Source of the DNA: Mauremys mutica
Lineage: Eukaryota > Chordata > Testudines > Geoemydidae
Length of the DNA stretch: 64,000 bases
Direction: 5' to 3'
Assembly: GCF_020497125.1 (NCBI RefSeq)
Contig: NC_059079.1
Coordinates: forward strand, 9,145,053 to 9,209,052
Part shown: piece after piece, positions 23,076-36,760 of the stretch
Position numbering within the stretch: the stretch's first letter is position 1
How the letters are laid out: every line of letters begins with the position of its first letter
Notes under the pieces: model-generated
What the model was told of the DNA's origin: nothing
Seen by the model: only the letters and a program-made list of their open reading frames with translations
The model's database searches: none
Program-made: the position numbers and the translations under genes

Positions 23076-24598
23076 TGTCTAGCTAGGTAAGCTGTTACGT
23101 CTGCCTAAGTTCATGTCTAGCGCAGCCATTATTGTGGTGTGTTTTGTACCTGAAGTTACCACCTTGCTATCAAGCACAGACTGGAAATACACTTCTGGTT
23201 AATGTAGCCTTTTAAGAGTTCATGGATAGATCAAAAGGAGTAGTATAGTCAATAGGAGACCTCTTTTCCCTTTGTAGCATTCACTGCCTAACACAGGTAT
23301 AATCTTTTGGGGAAGAGGGGGGAAAATCCCAGGATACAGTGTGGCTTGGAGCACCTGATCAAGGAAAAATTGGCTTGCTGGTTATGAGACTATTTGTTTT
23401 TGGGTTTTTTCCAGAGCTCTCTTGTCCTTCAGATGCAACTTGAAAGAACAAGTAGTATATTAAACACACAAAAAAACGGAGGGAAATGAGGTGCGATATG
23501 GTATGATAAAAAAGCTGATAAAACTCTTAGGTAGAGCGTAACCTGACTTCAGCATGCAAGCTTAGCAAAATGAAAGAAAGGGTAATTGAAGAAGAATGAG
23601 GTTTGCTTTAGGGGCAGTGGAGCTCGACCTTGGATTCCTTTGTTCTAATTGATAGAATGTAGGGAACTTTTAGTGTGTGTAGCCCCTTGACCTTCTGGGA
23701 GAACTAAGTGGTTAGATTCTAGGGCAGAGTAGCCATTGTTATAAGTGTCCTGACACAAAACCAGGTCAGCTTCGTTAGGGTCTGTGGCATTTTGTTATGA
23801 TCAGAGTTAGGGGATTTTAACCTGAGTTAGTGTGTCACCGTTATCGCAGTCTCGGTGGCTCCTTTTTTGCCATGCTGTGTATTTAGCTGTGGCATCTCTT
23901 CTAAATCTCAATTCCAATAAAATCAGGGCTGTATTCTCCATCTTTGACCTTAGTGGCATAAAAGATGGAAGGCAAATTTCAGTGAAACCAGTCCAAATAG
24001 AAAAGGTAATTCAGACTCTGCTTTTCACCAATGAAGTAGATTGCCTTGGTGAAAAGAGTGACTAACTTTGGTTCAGATGCAGGTAGGTCACCCATTATAA
24101 CTTCTCAGCCATTCCTTCCTGCATAATGTTCAAAACCTCAGAAATGTTCAGAAAGTTGTTTCATGCTCAAATCCAAACTGGACATTTGCAGAGTACTAAA
24201 AATAGAACCACATAGAATTGGGACTTTAGAAGAATGGAGACAGTCTTTGTGGCCTCATCAAGAAAAGAAGTTGTTGCAAATGGGTATTAATGGGTATTAA
24301 TATCCTGCACGTAAGGAGAAGAAAAGAGATTCTGCAAGGTTTAAATGGCACACGACAGCAGAAGTCACATCCTGCTTTGGGAGAAAACAAAGGCTTTATT
24401 CTCAGACATAGGCAAGGCTGTAATTTAACAGTAGGTTTCTGCATGTCTTCAGAAATCGCTGCAGACATGACAGGGCACATGTAGCACATGGTTGGAAAGC
24501 TAGGCTAGTGGTTTTACCCCATCTCTGGCAGTTGGGCTGATGATAGCACTTGGGGTTCTGACTTGTGTGGAATTGAATAGCAGGTGCAGGATCTTGTA
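23076..24598. other. Intron 1, no gene seen
   Basis: Unclassified intronic sequence; the 87-codon minus-strand frame at 24226-24489 has no recognisable domain. Confidence 0.5.
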
Positions 24599-24931
24599 CA
24601 AGGTTTCTCAAACAGGGGTCGCCGCTTGTGTAGGGAAAGCCCCTGGCGGGCCGGGCCGGTGTGTTTACCCGACCCGTCCGCAGATCCGGCCGATCGCGGC
24701 TCCCACTGGCCGCGGATCGATGCTCTGGGCCAATGGGAGCTGCTGGAAGAGGCGGCCAGTAAGTCCCTCGGCCTGCGCCGCTTCCAGCAGCTCCTATTGG
24801 CCCGGAGCAGCGATCCGCGGCCAGTGGGAGCCGCGATCGGCCGGACCTGTGGACGGGGCAGGTAAACACACCGGCCCGGCCTGCCAGGGGCTTTCCCTAC
24901 ACAAGCGGCGACTCCTGTTTGAGAAACCCTG
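24599..24931. mobile_element. hAT-like palindromic element, 333 bp, GC-rich
   Basis: Almost the whole element is one inverted repeat. The left arm (24599-about 24750) and right arm (about 24775-24931) pair, with ends aggtttctcaaacagggg and, reversed, agggtttctcaaacagga. Flanks atcttgta and gtctggta match at 6 of 8, as for an old hAT duplication. Long open frames on both strands here (to 155 codons) are palindrome artefacts. Confidence 0.85.
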
Positions 24932-25287
24932 GTCTGGTACTTCTTGGCCATCCCCAAAATCTCTGTGGAGAGAAGTAGAAGCCATATGGAATGTGTGATG
25001 TACCTATTTAGTCTCCTCTACATAGTTGCAGGACATCCTATCCTCTGAGAATGGCTTCTTTGACTAGTTTATCTGTTGTGTAATATGTTGACTAATGACA
25101 AGGTAGTTATGATAATCTTAGACTTCCCATCCTATTCAAACAGGCAGAGTATCTGTAGAGGACAGCATCCTTTGGGAACTACACAAAATGAAATGTATAG
25201 TAGGAACAAATGTTGAAGATAAAAAGCCAGATTTGGCCCTTTTTTTTTTTGGCCCATTGGTTCCATTGTTGGAAAAGAGCTTGGAGG

Positions 25288-25580
25288 AAGATGCTCTTGT
25301 GATTAAGACACTGGCTGTATTGGAACTAGGGAGATCTGGATTCAAATCCTACCTCTGACACAGACTCTCTCTATGACCTTGAACAGGTCATTTAATAATT
25401 CCTTTCTGCTTTGGTTTCCCCTTCTTCAAAATGGGGGGGAAAGATAATATACTTTTTATTTCACTCCCACACTACTACTTGTATGTTTAGGGCAGGCTAG
25501 TCTGTCTCTGTTTGTACAGTGCTGGGTATGAGAAGACTCTGATCTCAGATCCTCAGCTATTACTGTAATATAAATAGTGT
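25288..25580 (+). mobile_element. MIR-like CORE-SINE
   Basis: A tRNA-related head with B box ggattcaaatcc (25338-25349) is followed by a CORE-type stretch. That stretch reads 'tctatgaccttgaacaggtc...' and 'gtttccccttcttcaaaatgggg'. The end has the tail gtctctgtttgtacagtgctggg and taatataaata. The order matches MIR-type SINEs. Confidence 0.75.
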
Positions 25581-26489
25581 TACTAATAAATTTTATTTTC
25601 TTTGCACTGGTAGGTGCATCACAGATGATGGGAATGTAAAAAATAAACAAAAAGCCCTTCTGCACCTCTGTGTATCATTTTAATGTTACAGACATTTTTG
25701 TCCTAAACAAGCTTGGCCATTTAGAAAGAAGAAAACGATTTTATTAAAATGAAGCTTTTCCTTTTAAAATTAATGAACGTGACTTTTTGTCAGCGTGATT
25801 TTCATGCGCAGTAAAATTATGGCACCCAGTAATTGTGAACTTGCAGAAAATATTTGAACACTGTTTTAAAACTACTGCACTGTACTCTGAAAACAAAATT
25901 TTATAATGAAACTAAGGTTTTGTCATGTGAAATAAAATGGCGGTAACAATAACTTCCGATTTAATGCATTTTATTTTCCAGGCTAATCCTTTCCGCTACA
26001 TGGGTGTGTAAATATTAACTACATCTTTTACAGGAAGAGAGAGGAAAATAAAGCATGTAAAAATTGTCTGGCGGGGGGGTGGTATGTCAAAATACAGAGG
26101 ATTAGATAATTATTCATTTCTGGGATACTGGATACCCCTTGAGGCAGAATTGCTCTATAGCTTAGTTTTCCTCTTTTATTTCATGTTCATGATGTATTTA
26201 TTAAGTAAATAATAACAAGTCTAGCTGTGTAGTACATAAGCTTTAGTAAAAAGGTAATTGATGGTGAAATTTGACAGTTGTGTTATGGAGAGGAAAATGT
26301 GTGTGTTTAAGATCCACAAAGATGTTTTCCTTGCTCCTCTTAAGATTAGCTCTGAGGGAAGTGTGCATGTACATCCAAGGGGTAGCATTTGGCTTTTAAT
26401 TCCGATTTTTGCCAGTCTGTGCTTTAGAAAAAAACAAATAGTTTTAATTACTGTTTATTATCGTGGTTGTGCCGAAAGGATTTTGTGCC
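25581..26489. other. Intron 1, no gene seen
   Basis: AT-rich sequence; a 96-codon frame at 26258-26548 runs into the tail repeat below and is not a gene. Confidence 0.5.
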
Positions 26490-26548
26490 ATGTGCTGTAT
26501 AAAGACATAGGCAGACACCGTACTGGCCCAGAAGAGTTTACAATCTAA
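26490..26548 (-). repeat. L2/CORE-SINE-type tail repeat
   Basis: ccatgtgctgtataaagaca...gagtttacaatctaag is the reverse complement of the tail pattern. Confidence 0.6.
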
Positions 26549-26791
26549 GGCCTCATTCCTGCAAACACTTAATGCACCTGCTTGCTTTTACTACCATGAA
26601 TAGTCCCATTGAAATCCATGGAGCTACTCACGGCAGTGTAGTTAAGCATGTGTGTAAGTGCCTTTGGCCCTGATCCTGCACATACTTACTATGTATGCTT
26701 AACTTTTCACTTGTGAGTAGCCCGTTTGGCTTCAGTGGGAATACTCATGTGTAGAGTTAAGCACGTATATGTTTGTTGGTTTGGGGCATAA
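26549..26791. repeat. Two tandem copies of a palindromic repeat
   Basis: Each copy (26549-26668 and 26669-26791) contains 'cctgcaaacactta...ttaa' with 'agtcccattg' and its inverted counterpart 'gttaagcatgtgtgtaagtg'. It is a familiar MITE-like repeat of sauropsid genomes, class not determined. Confidence 0.6.
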
Positions 26792-29700
26792 GACTCCAGT
26801 CCTGAAAGCAGCTAAACCCAGTTGGGTCCCTGCACTTGGGGAAAGCGTCGTGAAGGATCATGGTTTATACAGTGCAAAAATCCTTGCTGTCGACACTGTT
26901 GGTATACTGGGAATTATTTAAAAAAAACCTGTTTTTCACTAAGGACCTGTGTACATGGCGCCGCAGTCTGGACTATGGGGTTGTGAATTGCAGAGTGCTG
27001 TTAAGTGTTGCACTTTAATTGCCCCATATGGACCCGCTGGAGTGAACAAGAAGGTGCTTAGCTCACATTGATGTAATCCCGTGTCAGACAGTTTTCCTTG
27101 TAAATGTCTACAAACATTTTATTTAAATATGGCTATGGGACCTCCACCATAGCACCATTTGTTTTCACATGTAAAGCAAACAACTTGCAATGCTAATTAA
27201 AGTGCTCTCTTATTTTATCTAAGAGTTTTGCATTATTTATCTAAATTCTCTTTTATGGGTGAGTGTTCTGAGTTTGTTCATTAATGAAGGCTTAGAAATA
27301 ATATAAAATTAGACCTCATGAATTCTCCATGAGGTATAATTTACCATGATCATTTTTCCTGGCATTTAAGTGCTGTGAACAATTTATAATATTTTTGACT
27401 TCTGAGTGCTAGAAATAATCTGACCATATGAACTGGATACTTTCCATAGTTCTTAGAATTTTTCTCAGATTTTGCTTTCTTAGGAAAAGTCTGTTTGTGG
27501 AATCTTTGCAAAACACTTCCCTTTGGCTTTTATAAACAAATATTTAGTTTTGGAAACTCTAATTATTATTGTACGTTTGCTGTGTATAGCAGATTCCCAG
27601 GGTATTACCTATAGAAAGTGTGTACACACATGTAATTCAGATAAGAGTGAGTTTTTAAGGAAATGATTTGTTTTTATAAAGAGTTTTCAGTGTATGCAAC
27701 ACTCTTCTCAGTTCAACACATGGACTCTTTTTGAGACTACAGAGAACAAATTTTGTAAATGTAAAATGTATATTTACATTTATTGAGCCATTGGCTATTG
27801 TTTATGCATGCAACAGGAAGATAAGGCTCTCTTAATCTGTTTGTGGGTAGTTTTCTAAATGATTCATTAACTGTTCTTTGTAATGGTAGATGGATGTATC
27901 ATATTTACTGTACTAACAACTAAAGATTAATGTCAGTTACCAGTAGCTTGTTTAAGCATTTTAATAGTTTTATTTACATTAGACATGCAGGTATTCTTTG
28001 CATTATTGGTGAAACTAATATTTTAGCAGGAAGATTAAATCCACTGTATTCATTAGAAATATTGATATGAAGATTCATAAGAAGTATTTCTTAAATATTA
28101 TTTAGAATGTAGGAGCTGCTGTGGTGGATTTTTTTTGTTGTTGACGTTCTTTGGGGTTTTTATACCGCACTTTGTGATTAGCTGTGCTTTGCAAAACACT
28201 GGCAGAGCTTATGCAGTCTTCCCAAGCAACAAAGTATTTCTTTGTGCAACCTGTCAAATTAAAATACCCTGTAGTTTGCTGATATATCACCATACTGAGA
28301 AAAGTAGTACACCAAGAAATAATTTTAGAAACTGAGGGTCTGATGAAACACGTCCTGAATTGAGGACAAGACTTGCCTTTATTTGAAATAGATTGATAGT
28401 TATAAAATAATAATCAAACTTGAAATTCTGTTTTGGTCACATGGGAGATTAGTATAAATCAAATTAACTTTGCCTTGTGCTTACGTAGATAATATTCAAA
28501 TTAATGTTGGTTTCTAAATTATAAATGTATACAGTATCTATAATATAACTCTTTTTTCTAGGATGTTATGCACATATAGAATTAGTATAATTCTATATCT
28601 CTAGTATTGTTTCTATACCAGAAGACTACAACACAAAGTGCGCTTGTTGAATAATTTAGAGGCAAAGGATATAGGGTCATTTCACAGTTGGGAAAAAAAC
28701 AAAAACAAAAAAAAAACCCCAACCAGGATTCATCTATTTTGAAGGGTGCTTCATCTTGGACTATAACCACTAGCTTTTTTAAAAGGCACCTTTGTAGTGA
28801 CAGTTTTTTTAAGGAACATATTTGTTAATCTGTGTATGGAGAATAATATTGTTAGAGATGGCCCAGACTGCCAATTCCTTAAAAAAAAAAACTTTTCATA
28901 ATACTTGTATTTGTGTGACTGTAGATATGGGGAATTGCTCTTGCAGTGTAACACTTTAAGACCAGCAATATCTGCCTAAATTGCATTAAATAAATTATTG
29001 TACAAAAACAACAGAAATGTTGACTTAGACATCAGTGGCTTAAGTTTTAAACATAACTATGTAAAACATTGTTTCAGGGAAAGTGTATGTAGGGAGGGGG
29101 GATTTTGAGACTGAGAGACTCTGTTGTATTTTTGCATTGATTTTGTCAATATTTGAATAGACCTTTAGACCTGAGAAGATGAACGTATGGTTCTTCTCTC
29201 TGCAAGACATTTGTGGAAATGAGCTACATCTCCATAGTGATTCTGCTCTAGTAAGAGATGACTTCGGTAAAAATAATAATAATCCAATGCAAGGACCTTT
29301 ATAGTAATTCAAACACTGTAAAAGCAAAAGGTGTGTCCAGGAAATAACAGGAGACCCTTCTCTAGAATGTTGATGATGTGGTGAATAATAAGTTAACTTT
29401 TTTTCAGTGAGTGTAGGGAGAGGAAATAAGTGGGTTGATGAAGAGCATTTTTTTAAATAAATAACGTATTTATTAAGTAACACACAATAGGTTCGAACAA
29501 CATTTTGATATTGAAGAGATAGTAAGCTCTATTACAGCTAGCTTGTGACACACAGAACTAACCTACAGAACGTCTGAGTTTAGAAGTGCTAAGTGGGGGT
29601 ATGTCTGAAAAGGAGTATTAGGACTGTTATTTTTGTTGTCATAAATATTTTAAATTTTTTTAAATGGTTTGTCAGAGAATATAGCCTAAGTAAACATTAT

Positions 29701-31440
29701 CCCTTCATGCTGATAAGAACGTGGAGTGCTTTCTCTGATACGTAACTGCTTTTATACATAAATCCTCAAAAATCTCTTCTATACGAAGGAAAGTCTTAAA
29801 TTATTTAATGAAAAATCAGTGCCTCAGACGTTTGTTATGAATGTTTCTGGTAATATATTTTGAGTTCCCATCAAGTTTTTTTTCTTGTTCTCTCATGTAG
29901 AGAATAAGAAGACGAAGTTACTTTTAGAAACTCACACAGTAATTCAGCAGAAAGCAAATCTTATGCCTGATTTTCCTTTACATTGGTGAAAATGAGGAGA
30001 CATTTCTTTGAAGGTTAATGAAGTTGAACCAGAGTAAGTGAGAAGAGAATCTGGCCCTAAGATGCCACAGTAATGAATGCTGAGATACTAGCAGTGAGGA
30101 AAACATCTTAAAGGGAAAATGTATTTGTTCAAACTCAGACTTTATAATTTCCATTATGTTGTAATTTTAAAAATCTTAAGGGTGAGCTATATATTTTGCT
30201 TGGTGTTGAATATAAAATTTTAAAGAATATAACACTTTGTGCAACATTTGTAACCACTAAAATAGCTAACATTGAATTTTATCATCCTTTATGGATTTTA
30301 AAATCAAGATAAAAAAAGATCAAGGGGTACATGTTTAACAAGGGTAACTAGCATGCCTCCTGCTTCTGTTACTAATAATAGAATGTCAGCCTTTACTTCT
30401 CAATGCACTGCTCTGAGAGCATGATCCTGTTCTCATTCAAATCAATGGTAGTATTCCCATTAACTTCAGTAGTGTAGGATCAAGCCTTAAAACAATTTAT
30501 CTGACATTTCAGCCTATTTTTTTAATTAAATCTATTGCAGTGGTTTATATTATCCATAAAGTGCTTTAGTTAACCATACCTACTCAGAATTTCCAGTCTC
30601 TAAATTTATCTTATTAATTTTCAATTATTCATTGGGTAAAATATTGGGTTTTGAATTTTGTGGTTGATATAAACGTTTGTAACGGCACAAATCTATTATA
30701 ACCCCTGTTAGAATGCACAGTGTGGAAATTAACCAGTGAAAATGCAGAAATGATAGACGTTAACTAAAACGGGTATGTAAAATAGACATATTTTATCAGA
30801 AGAGGATGACTACGTCACTAATATTTGTGGATGTTTAAAACTGAGTTAAAATGCTAACATTGGACCTGGTCCTGCAGAGCTCCCTCATCTCCTGTGGGCT
30901 TGAGTAGGAGTTAAGTTTGCTCAGCACCTCAGTAGAAAGTACGAACCAAGATTGTGTTTTTTAAATCAATTTGATGCAGTTATGTTCATACAACATAGAT
31001 GAAAGAATTATGCTCAATTGAGCTGTAACTCCCAGAATACGTTTGTTCACCAGAGCGAGAGAGAACCACCTCTACAGTAGACTACCAGCAAAGCTTATTG
31101 GGACTGGAATAAGTATTGGATTTAAGCTTAGAGAGGTACAAAAATGGAATGGAGTACAACATAATATCTTTACTCTAAATCCTTTAATAGCATGTATAGG
31201 TGAATATGCCTCTGAAATAGATGATATCTAGATTGAAGTAGGGAACATACTTGATCGTTGGTAAATGTCCAGAACAGGGGATGGGGGAATGTTCAGTGCG
31301 GTTATCTAAAGATTTAGGCAGTTTCCGGTCATGTGATTTGGCAGTAGTGGTTCTGACTGGAATCTGTTGAAGTTTTTAAGAAGTTGCCATTGTTATGAAG
31401 CCATCACCTACCTACATGCTCTGATTTTACTTTCCAAATA
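26792..31440. other. Intron 1, 4.6-kb stretch with few recognisable repeats
   Basis: AT-rich and mostly unique-looking. One small 'gatcctg...cccattaacttcag' repeat is at 30421-30487. The 147-codon minus-strand frame at 29040-29483 has no known domain. It may contain conserved non-coding elements, which cannot be judged from one sequence. Confidence 0.45.
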
Positions 31441-31893
31441 CACTGCTACCCCGCTATAATGCGACCCAATATAACATGGGTTTGCATATAGCGTGGTGGC
31501 AGCAGGGCTCAGGCGGCACTTTAAAGGGTCCAGGGCTCCAGCTGCTGCAGGGAGCCCCGGGCCCTTTAAGTCACCGCTGGAGCCCTGCCGCTGCTACCGC
31601 AGGGCTGCGGCAGCGGGGCTGGGCTGGCGATTTAAAGGGCCTGGGCTCCCTGCAGCAGCCAGAGCCCGGAGCTCTTTAAATTACCGCCGGAGCCCTGCCG
31701 CTGCTACCCTGGGGCTGCAGCAGTGGGGCCTGCCGGCAATTTAAAGGGCCCAGGGCTCCCCGCGGTTGGAGCCCCGGGCTCTTTAAATCACCGCTGCAGC
31801 CCTGCCACTGCTACCCCAATATAACGGCGTTTCACTTATAACGCAGTAGGGATTTTTGGCTCCCCACAACCACGTTATATCGGGGTAGCGGTG
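31441..31893. mobile_element. Mariner/Tigger-like non-autonomous element with TA duplication
   Basis: Ends are CACTGCTACCCCGCTATA and, reversed, CACCGCTACCCCGATATA. They are flanked by TA at 31439-31440 and 31894-31895, the target duplication of Tc1/mariner-pogo elements. Sub-terminal strings 'cccaatataac' and 'ttataacgc' are typical. The middle is replaced by a GC-rich tandem repeat. Confidence 0.85.
31513..31815 (+). repeat. GC-rich minisatellite, about 110-bp unit, 2.7 copies
   Basis: TTTAAAGGG recurs at 31520, 31631 and 31740, each followed by cc(a/t)gggctcc and later 'agccctgccgctgctacc'. Units are imperfect and also internally inverted. Confidence 0.85.
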
Positions 31894-33601
31894 TAGTTCT
31901 GTTTCATATATTTGCCGGGCCTTTTTGTTAGCCATAGTGAAAGGTCTTCATTCGTTGAAAACTGTTAAACAAAGTTGCTGTTGCTTGCTGTGCCAAATAT
32001 TTTAAAAATAGCCATTCAAATCTGTTTATGTCCAATTATAAACAAAGGGGATATTTCATAGGTGTGGTATCAGAAGCAATGCTGAAACACATAAATTCAC
32101 AATCATTTTGGTTTGGTTATTTCTAGTGCTTCCTTAATTTAAATCAAGTAGAAAACATTAATTCGCCTGGTACCAGTCTAGTTTAGAATACTTTTTTTCC
32201 CCCTCCAAAGTTTTGTAGGGAATTATTAAATCTACCTTGTCACAATATGTACTTTCCTGACTTTAAAGAAAGAAACCAAAATTAAGTCTTAGGTAATTAT
32301 TGTAATTATAGGATCAGACCGACACAGGGTTCAAACTGCATGGTGTCTCAGTACTCTAAGTTCTCTTGGATTTTTCCTTTATCTTTAAATTTCCTTGCCC
32401 TGTGTTAGTGGGAGTCTCTCCTGCTTGATAGTACTTTAGATCACTGAATATCTGATGCTGTCTTTCAGAAACAGAAACCTTGCCTACACTGGAGATTTTC
32501 CATGATTACAGCCATCTGCTTAGCTGCACCAGTGCAACCCCTTGAGTACACAGAGAAAGGCACAGTTTGCACTGGTAGATTTTACCCCGATTAAGGTAGT
32601 GTCCACCAGTGCAAATCCTGGCTTTCCTCATCAATACCCGGGATTGCACTGGTACAATTATACTGAAGTTAATGGAGCTTCCAGATGAAAAGCTCTTGCA
32701 TTATTAGATGTTGATCCTGTAAATGCGTACGTACACTTCAGTTGTGTGTTTAGTTCCACTGGCAGCTCAGATGCATCAGTGTTTGCAAGACTGGACTCTT
32801 ACTTTGTAACTAAAAAAAGACCATTCGAATCTGTTTTTGTGGCCTTAAATTTCAAGATGGAGAGGTGTTTTGATTGTTATCTGTATTCCTACCCTGTGAG
32901 CCATTTGAAAGTAATAGCTCTGGTAGAATCCAAAAGGCCCTTTGCGATTACAGCAAACACTAGAATACTCACATCCATGAAGTTTGCAGGTTCAGGGCCT
33001 GATGCTGTAAAGAGGAGTTAGTCCACTAGTGAAAAATATTATCAGAGAATGCAAGTAATCATTGAAGCCAATAAAAGGTGTGTCTTGTGTGATCGGGGGT
33101 TATTACTCGAAGGTGATCCAAACAACAACTATTTGCAGATTAAATGCTCTCACTTAATTTGGTGTCATTGCACTTTGTGATACAGTTATTAAATAGGCAA
33201 TATATTTTACCTTTTCAGTATAGAGCTCTATATTTACCTCTTCTGCTTTAATGGAACTGTAATTTTAATCATGATTATTACCTTAAATTATAATTAAATT
33301 CATGCTTAAATATACATTTATGAAAATGGTTGTGTGATAAAAACAGAAATTAGCTTTGCATTAACCAAAAAAGGGAGGTTTTTTTTCACTGCTTCTTAGT
33401 ATATGCTCACAGCCAAAGACTAGCATGACCTACTTTACAACAATAACACAGGAATCAAGCCCATGTCTGTCTTTTTTTTTTTTTGTTAAAGTGTCTGAAT
33501 TGGCCATGAAAGCTGTCTACTCATTGATGTGCAAGTATCTTTAAAAATAGCAATTGTATGTGAAACTTCAGGCAGTTTTTGTTTTATTTATTTTTATTTA
33601 G
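31894..33601. other. End of intron 1
   Basis: Contains the possible MITE at 32470 and the exon 2 polypyrimidine region (T run at 33472-33484, then gttttatttatttttatttag up to 33601). No other gene. Confidence 0.5.
32470..32665. repeat. Possible MITE with repeated 'caccagtgca' motif
   Basis: ccttgcctacactgga start, with caccagtgcaa (32528) and ccaccagtgcaaat (32610) and their inverted forms tgcactggta. It resembles the 'ttgtctacac' MITE group but ends are not resolved. Confidence 0.35.
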
Positions 33602-33895
<294 letters not shown>

Positions 33896-36748
33896 TAATC
33901 CTTTGGGCAACACAACTTTGGTGTCTTTAAAATATTCATAGATCTGTTGAGTTGTGCATAAGTGGATACAGTGGACGCCACAATAATTACCTTTACTGCT
34001 TATTCCCAGAATGGGAAATATTGCCAGTACCCCAGTAAACTTCCTGCAGGTGGTAAACCTTCAGTCTTCAGTGGTGTCTACTGTGTATATATACAAATTG
34101 CAGGAGAAGCCAATTGTGTTCCAAGCCACATAAAGAGCTAGAAAAAGAATAACTAGGATTTCTGAAAAATTCATCATGTATTTATAAAACATAATTGGGA
34201 GGTGCCTTTTGTAGAGGTTCACAGTTCATTTGAAGCCATTTACTTCCCCAGGTCTCCTTCATTTTATTTATTTATTTTTCCCCTAACTTTAAAAAGGATA
34301 GTCTAAATCTTGTGCTGTGTTTTTTGATTATTGGGTCTTGTTTATAGCTTTGTTCTCTGATACTCTTACCCTGTCTTAGCCCTTTTTCTCATGGAGTAAA
34401 ATCTGTTGATAGGATTATCTGCAGAAGTTTCAGAAATAAACCCCTTGTTATAGTCTAGATCTGTATCAAAGAGAAAAGAAATGTGCGTGTCCAGCCATAG
34501 GGGAGGCATGAACAGGTGAGGAAATACCTGCTCTGTTCTCCATCTTTCCTGCAGAACTGCAGCCATAGTCATACACTGGAACGCATCCTATATTTAAAAA
34601 GGCAGTGGGATGAACCATCAGCTTTTATGGCTGATTGTGAAGGCTATGTGGCCTTATTACTCCCACACTAAAGGGGAAGTGGCTGAAGTTTCTGCTGCCG
34701 TTTGGTGCATCACCAATATCATAGTTCATGATGTAGCATACATATGTGGAGATTGCAGTCACTGGCAGAATCTGTACTGTACTGGCACATCATGTTCCCT
34801 CATGCCCTGCTTGTAGCAGGGTATTGGTTACGCAAGGATATTCAGCCATTTGCAAGTTTCTGAACTCCATTTCTGCTGTGTTGCATACTGGAGCCAGGCA
34901 CAAGCTAGCGCCACACCTATACATGCTCTAAGTAAACCAGCACAGGATCTACCCTTAAGAAACTACAGATGCTCTTACCACATTTCCTTAACTATAGCAA
35001 AGGGGTTGACAGTCTTGGAAAAGGAAGGGTTCCCAAAAGACCTGGGTTTTTTTCCCCATATAACATACACATAGAGGGCTGTGGGTAGAAAGTGGGATGT
35101 AAAACCAGAGTATTCATTCTGAGAAGAGAGAATCATCTTGACAATGAGGATATAGACAAATAGTTTTGCTCTAGCGCTCACGTAGCCTTTGCCATGACAG
35201 TATTAGTGTGATCCACTTAGTGCTTTTAAATGTGGAATGATTCCTTTTTCCCGTATAACAAAGTTCAAATTTAACACTGAGGCACATAATAAATGGCAGT
35301 AGCCCTGTAGCAAATTGCATTCTCAAAAATGTAGTTAATCAGAACTCTCTTTTGCACATTGGTCGTTATGTATCTACCTCAGAATGTCCTGACTGGAAGA
35401 CACCTTCAGGAGTGCAAGGAAGAAGATTAAAAACAGGGCAGTGAGTTGACTTTACTTGGGCTTTATTTAGATTGTGGAATGTTCCAAGTGTTTTTCTTAA
35501 GAGCAGAGCTGCGTGCATGGTACAACAACCTAACACTGTACTAGAATATATTTCCCTGGATATTTGCTAGCACAGCTGTCAATTAGTTACAAAACTATTG
35601 TGTTTTTTCTTTCTAATCTAAGGAACTAAAATTACAGGTAACTTCAAGTGTGTTAGATATGAGTAGACAAACAAGTATAACTTTTAAATCAAGTGCCACT
35701 AGAGTCTCGTGCTTCCAGTCTGGATTTTGATCATGGAAAAATCCTATTTTTCAGTAGCTACCAGCATATTTTTAGCTTTCTAGATGTCTCAAAATTAGTG
35801 ATGTTTTTCCCTAAATGTAATCCTGAGTTTAGATGGGTAGAAAAATGCCATCTGTTATTTCTTTGGTGGGATGAGAACCCTGGATGTTGTCTTAGTCTTT
35901 ACTTTCTTTCCTGTGTGTACTGTTTCCTCTTGGTTTCATGCTGCCTCATTAGTAGATGCTGTAAGAAAGTGTGTGTACTAGCTTTGGATATGTTTCTGGG
36001 TGGTTGTCCCCCTAGAAATTTTCTTTCAATATAAATTGGATCATTCTCTGTGAAAGGATTTGTGTACAACCAGTTTTCCAAAAATTAGATTGGAGTAAAA
36101 TTTTCAAAAGCGCCTAAGGGATTTACGGCCTCCGTCCCATTCTCCAGACTGATTTATGCACTTAGGTGCCAAAGCCTCATGGAATTCAGTAGGCTTTTAA
36201 GTGTGAAAATGGAACTTAGGATCTCAGATAACTTAGGCACCTTTCAAATCTTTACACCTGATAATTTCTCTTCATTCCAGAGTCCCAGTGGTTTGAAGTT
36301 TGGGGAATGGACTTGGTTCTTTGAGACTCAGTTATTTTCAGAATTACCTTGTTCACTTTGATTATGCTGATAGAAAACCATGATGGTTTCTTCTGAGTTT
36401 TTATTTTCCCTTCATCTTGAATTCACCATGCAATGGAAACAACTGCCACCACATCTAAACCTGGTTCCCCTACATCAGAAAGTCCCCTTGGAGCAAATAG
36501 AATAGTGGGGACCTGACATGCAGTTTTAGCTACTGGTCTTCTCTTCCTGTGTCCAGCGAGAAGACTGGAAGACCAGTCCACTCTTTCCCTCCACCTACTT
36601 CAGACACATTTTTTCCAGGCCCCTTAACCTTGAAGCCTGGGGAGTACCAGTGATTAGAATGTTAAATAAATAAGACTCCTCAAACTATGTCTAAACTATG
36701 GGTGTTGGCCTCTGGTCATGGTACACAGCACTAGATAAGAAGTGTGCG

Positions 36749-36760
36749 CCCCCCCCCCCC
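36749..36760 (+). repeat. C12 tract
   Basis: Twelve C in an otherwise unremarkable intron stretch (33.9-38.4 kb) in which I recognised no gene and only fragments of 'cctaag' inverted repeats near 36100-36240. Confidence 0.9.

Noticed and set aside
22531..23082. GC-rich region as a CpG-island promoter with genes up to 148 codons
   Set aside because: It is bounded by terminal repeats and an exact 8-base duplication, so it is a transposon interior.
24402..24998. Four overlapping open frames of 93-155 codons on both strands
   Set aside because: They lie in a palindromic hAT-like element, so the same sequence is open on both strands; no domain is present.
31476..31744. GC-rich open frames at 31.5 kb
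   Set aside because: They are tandem repeat units inside a TA-flanked element.
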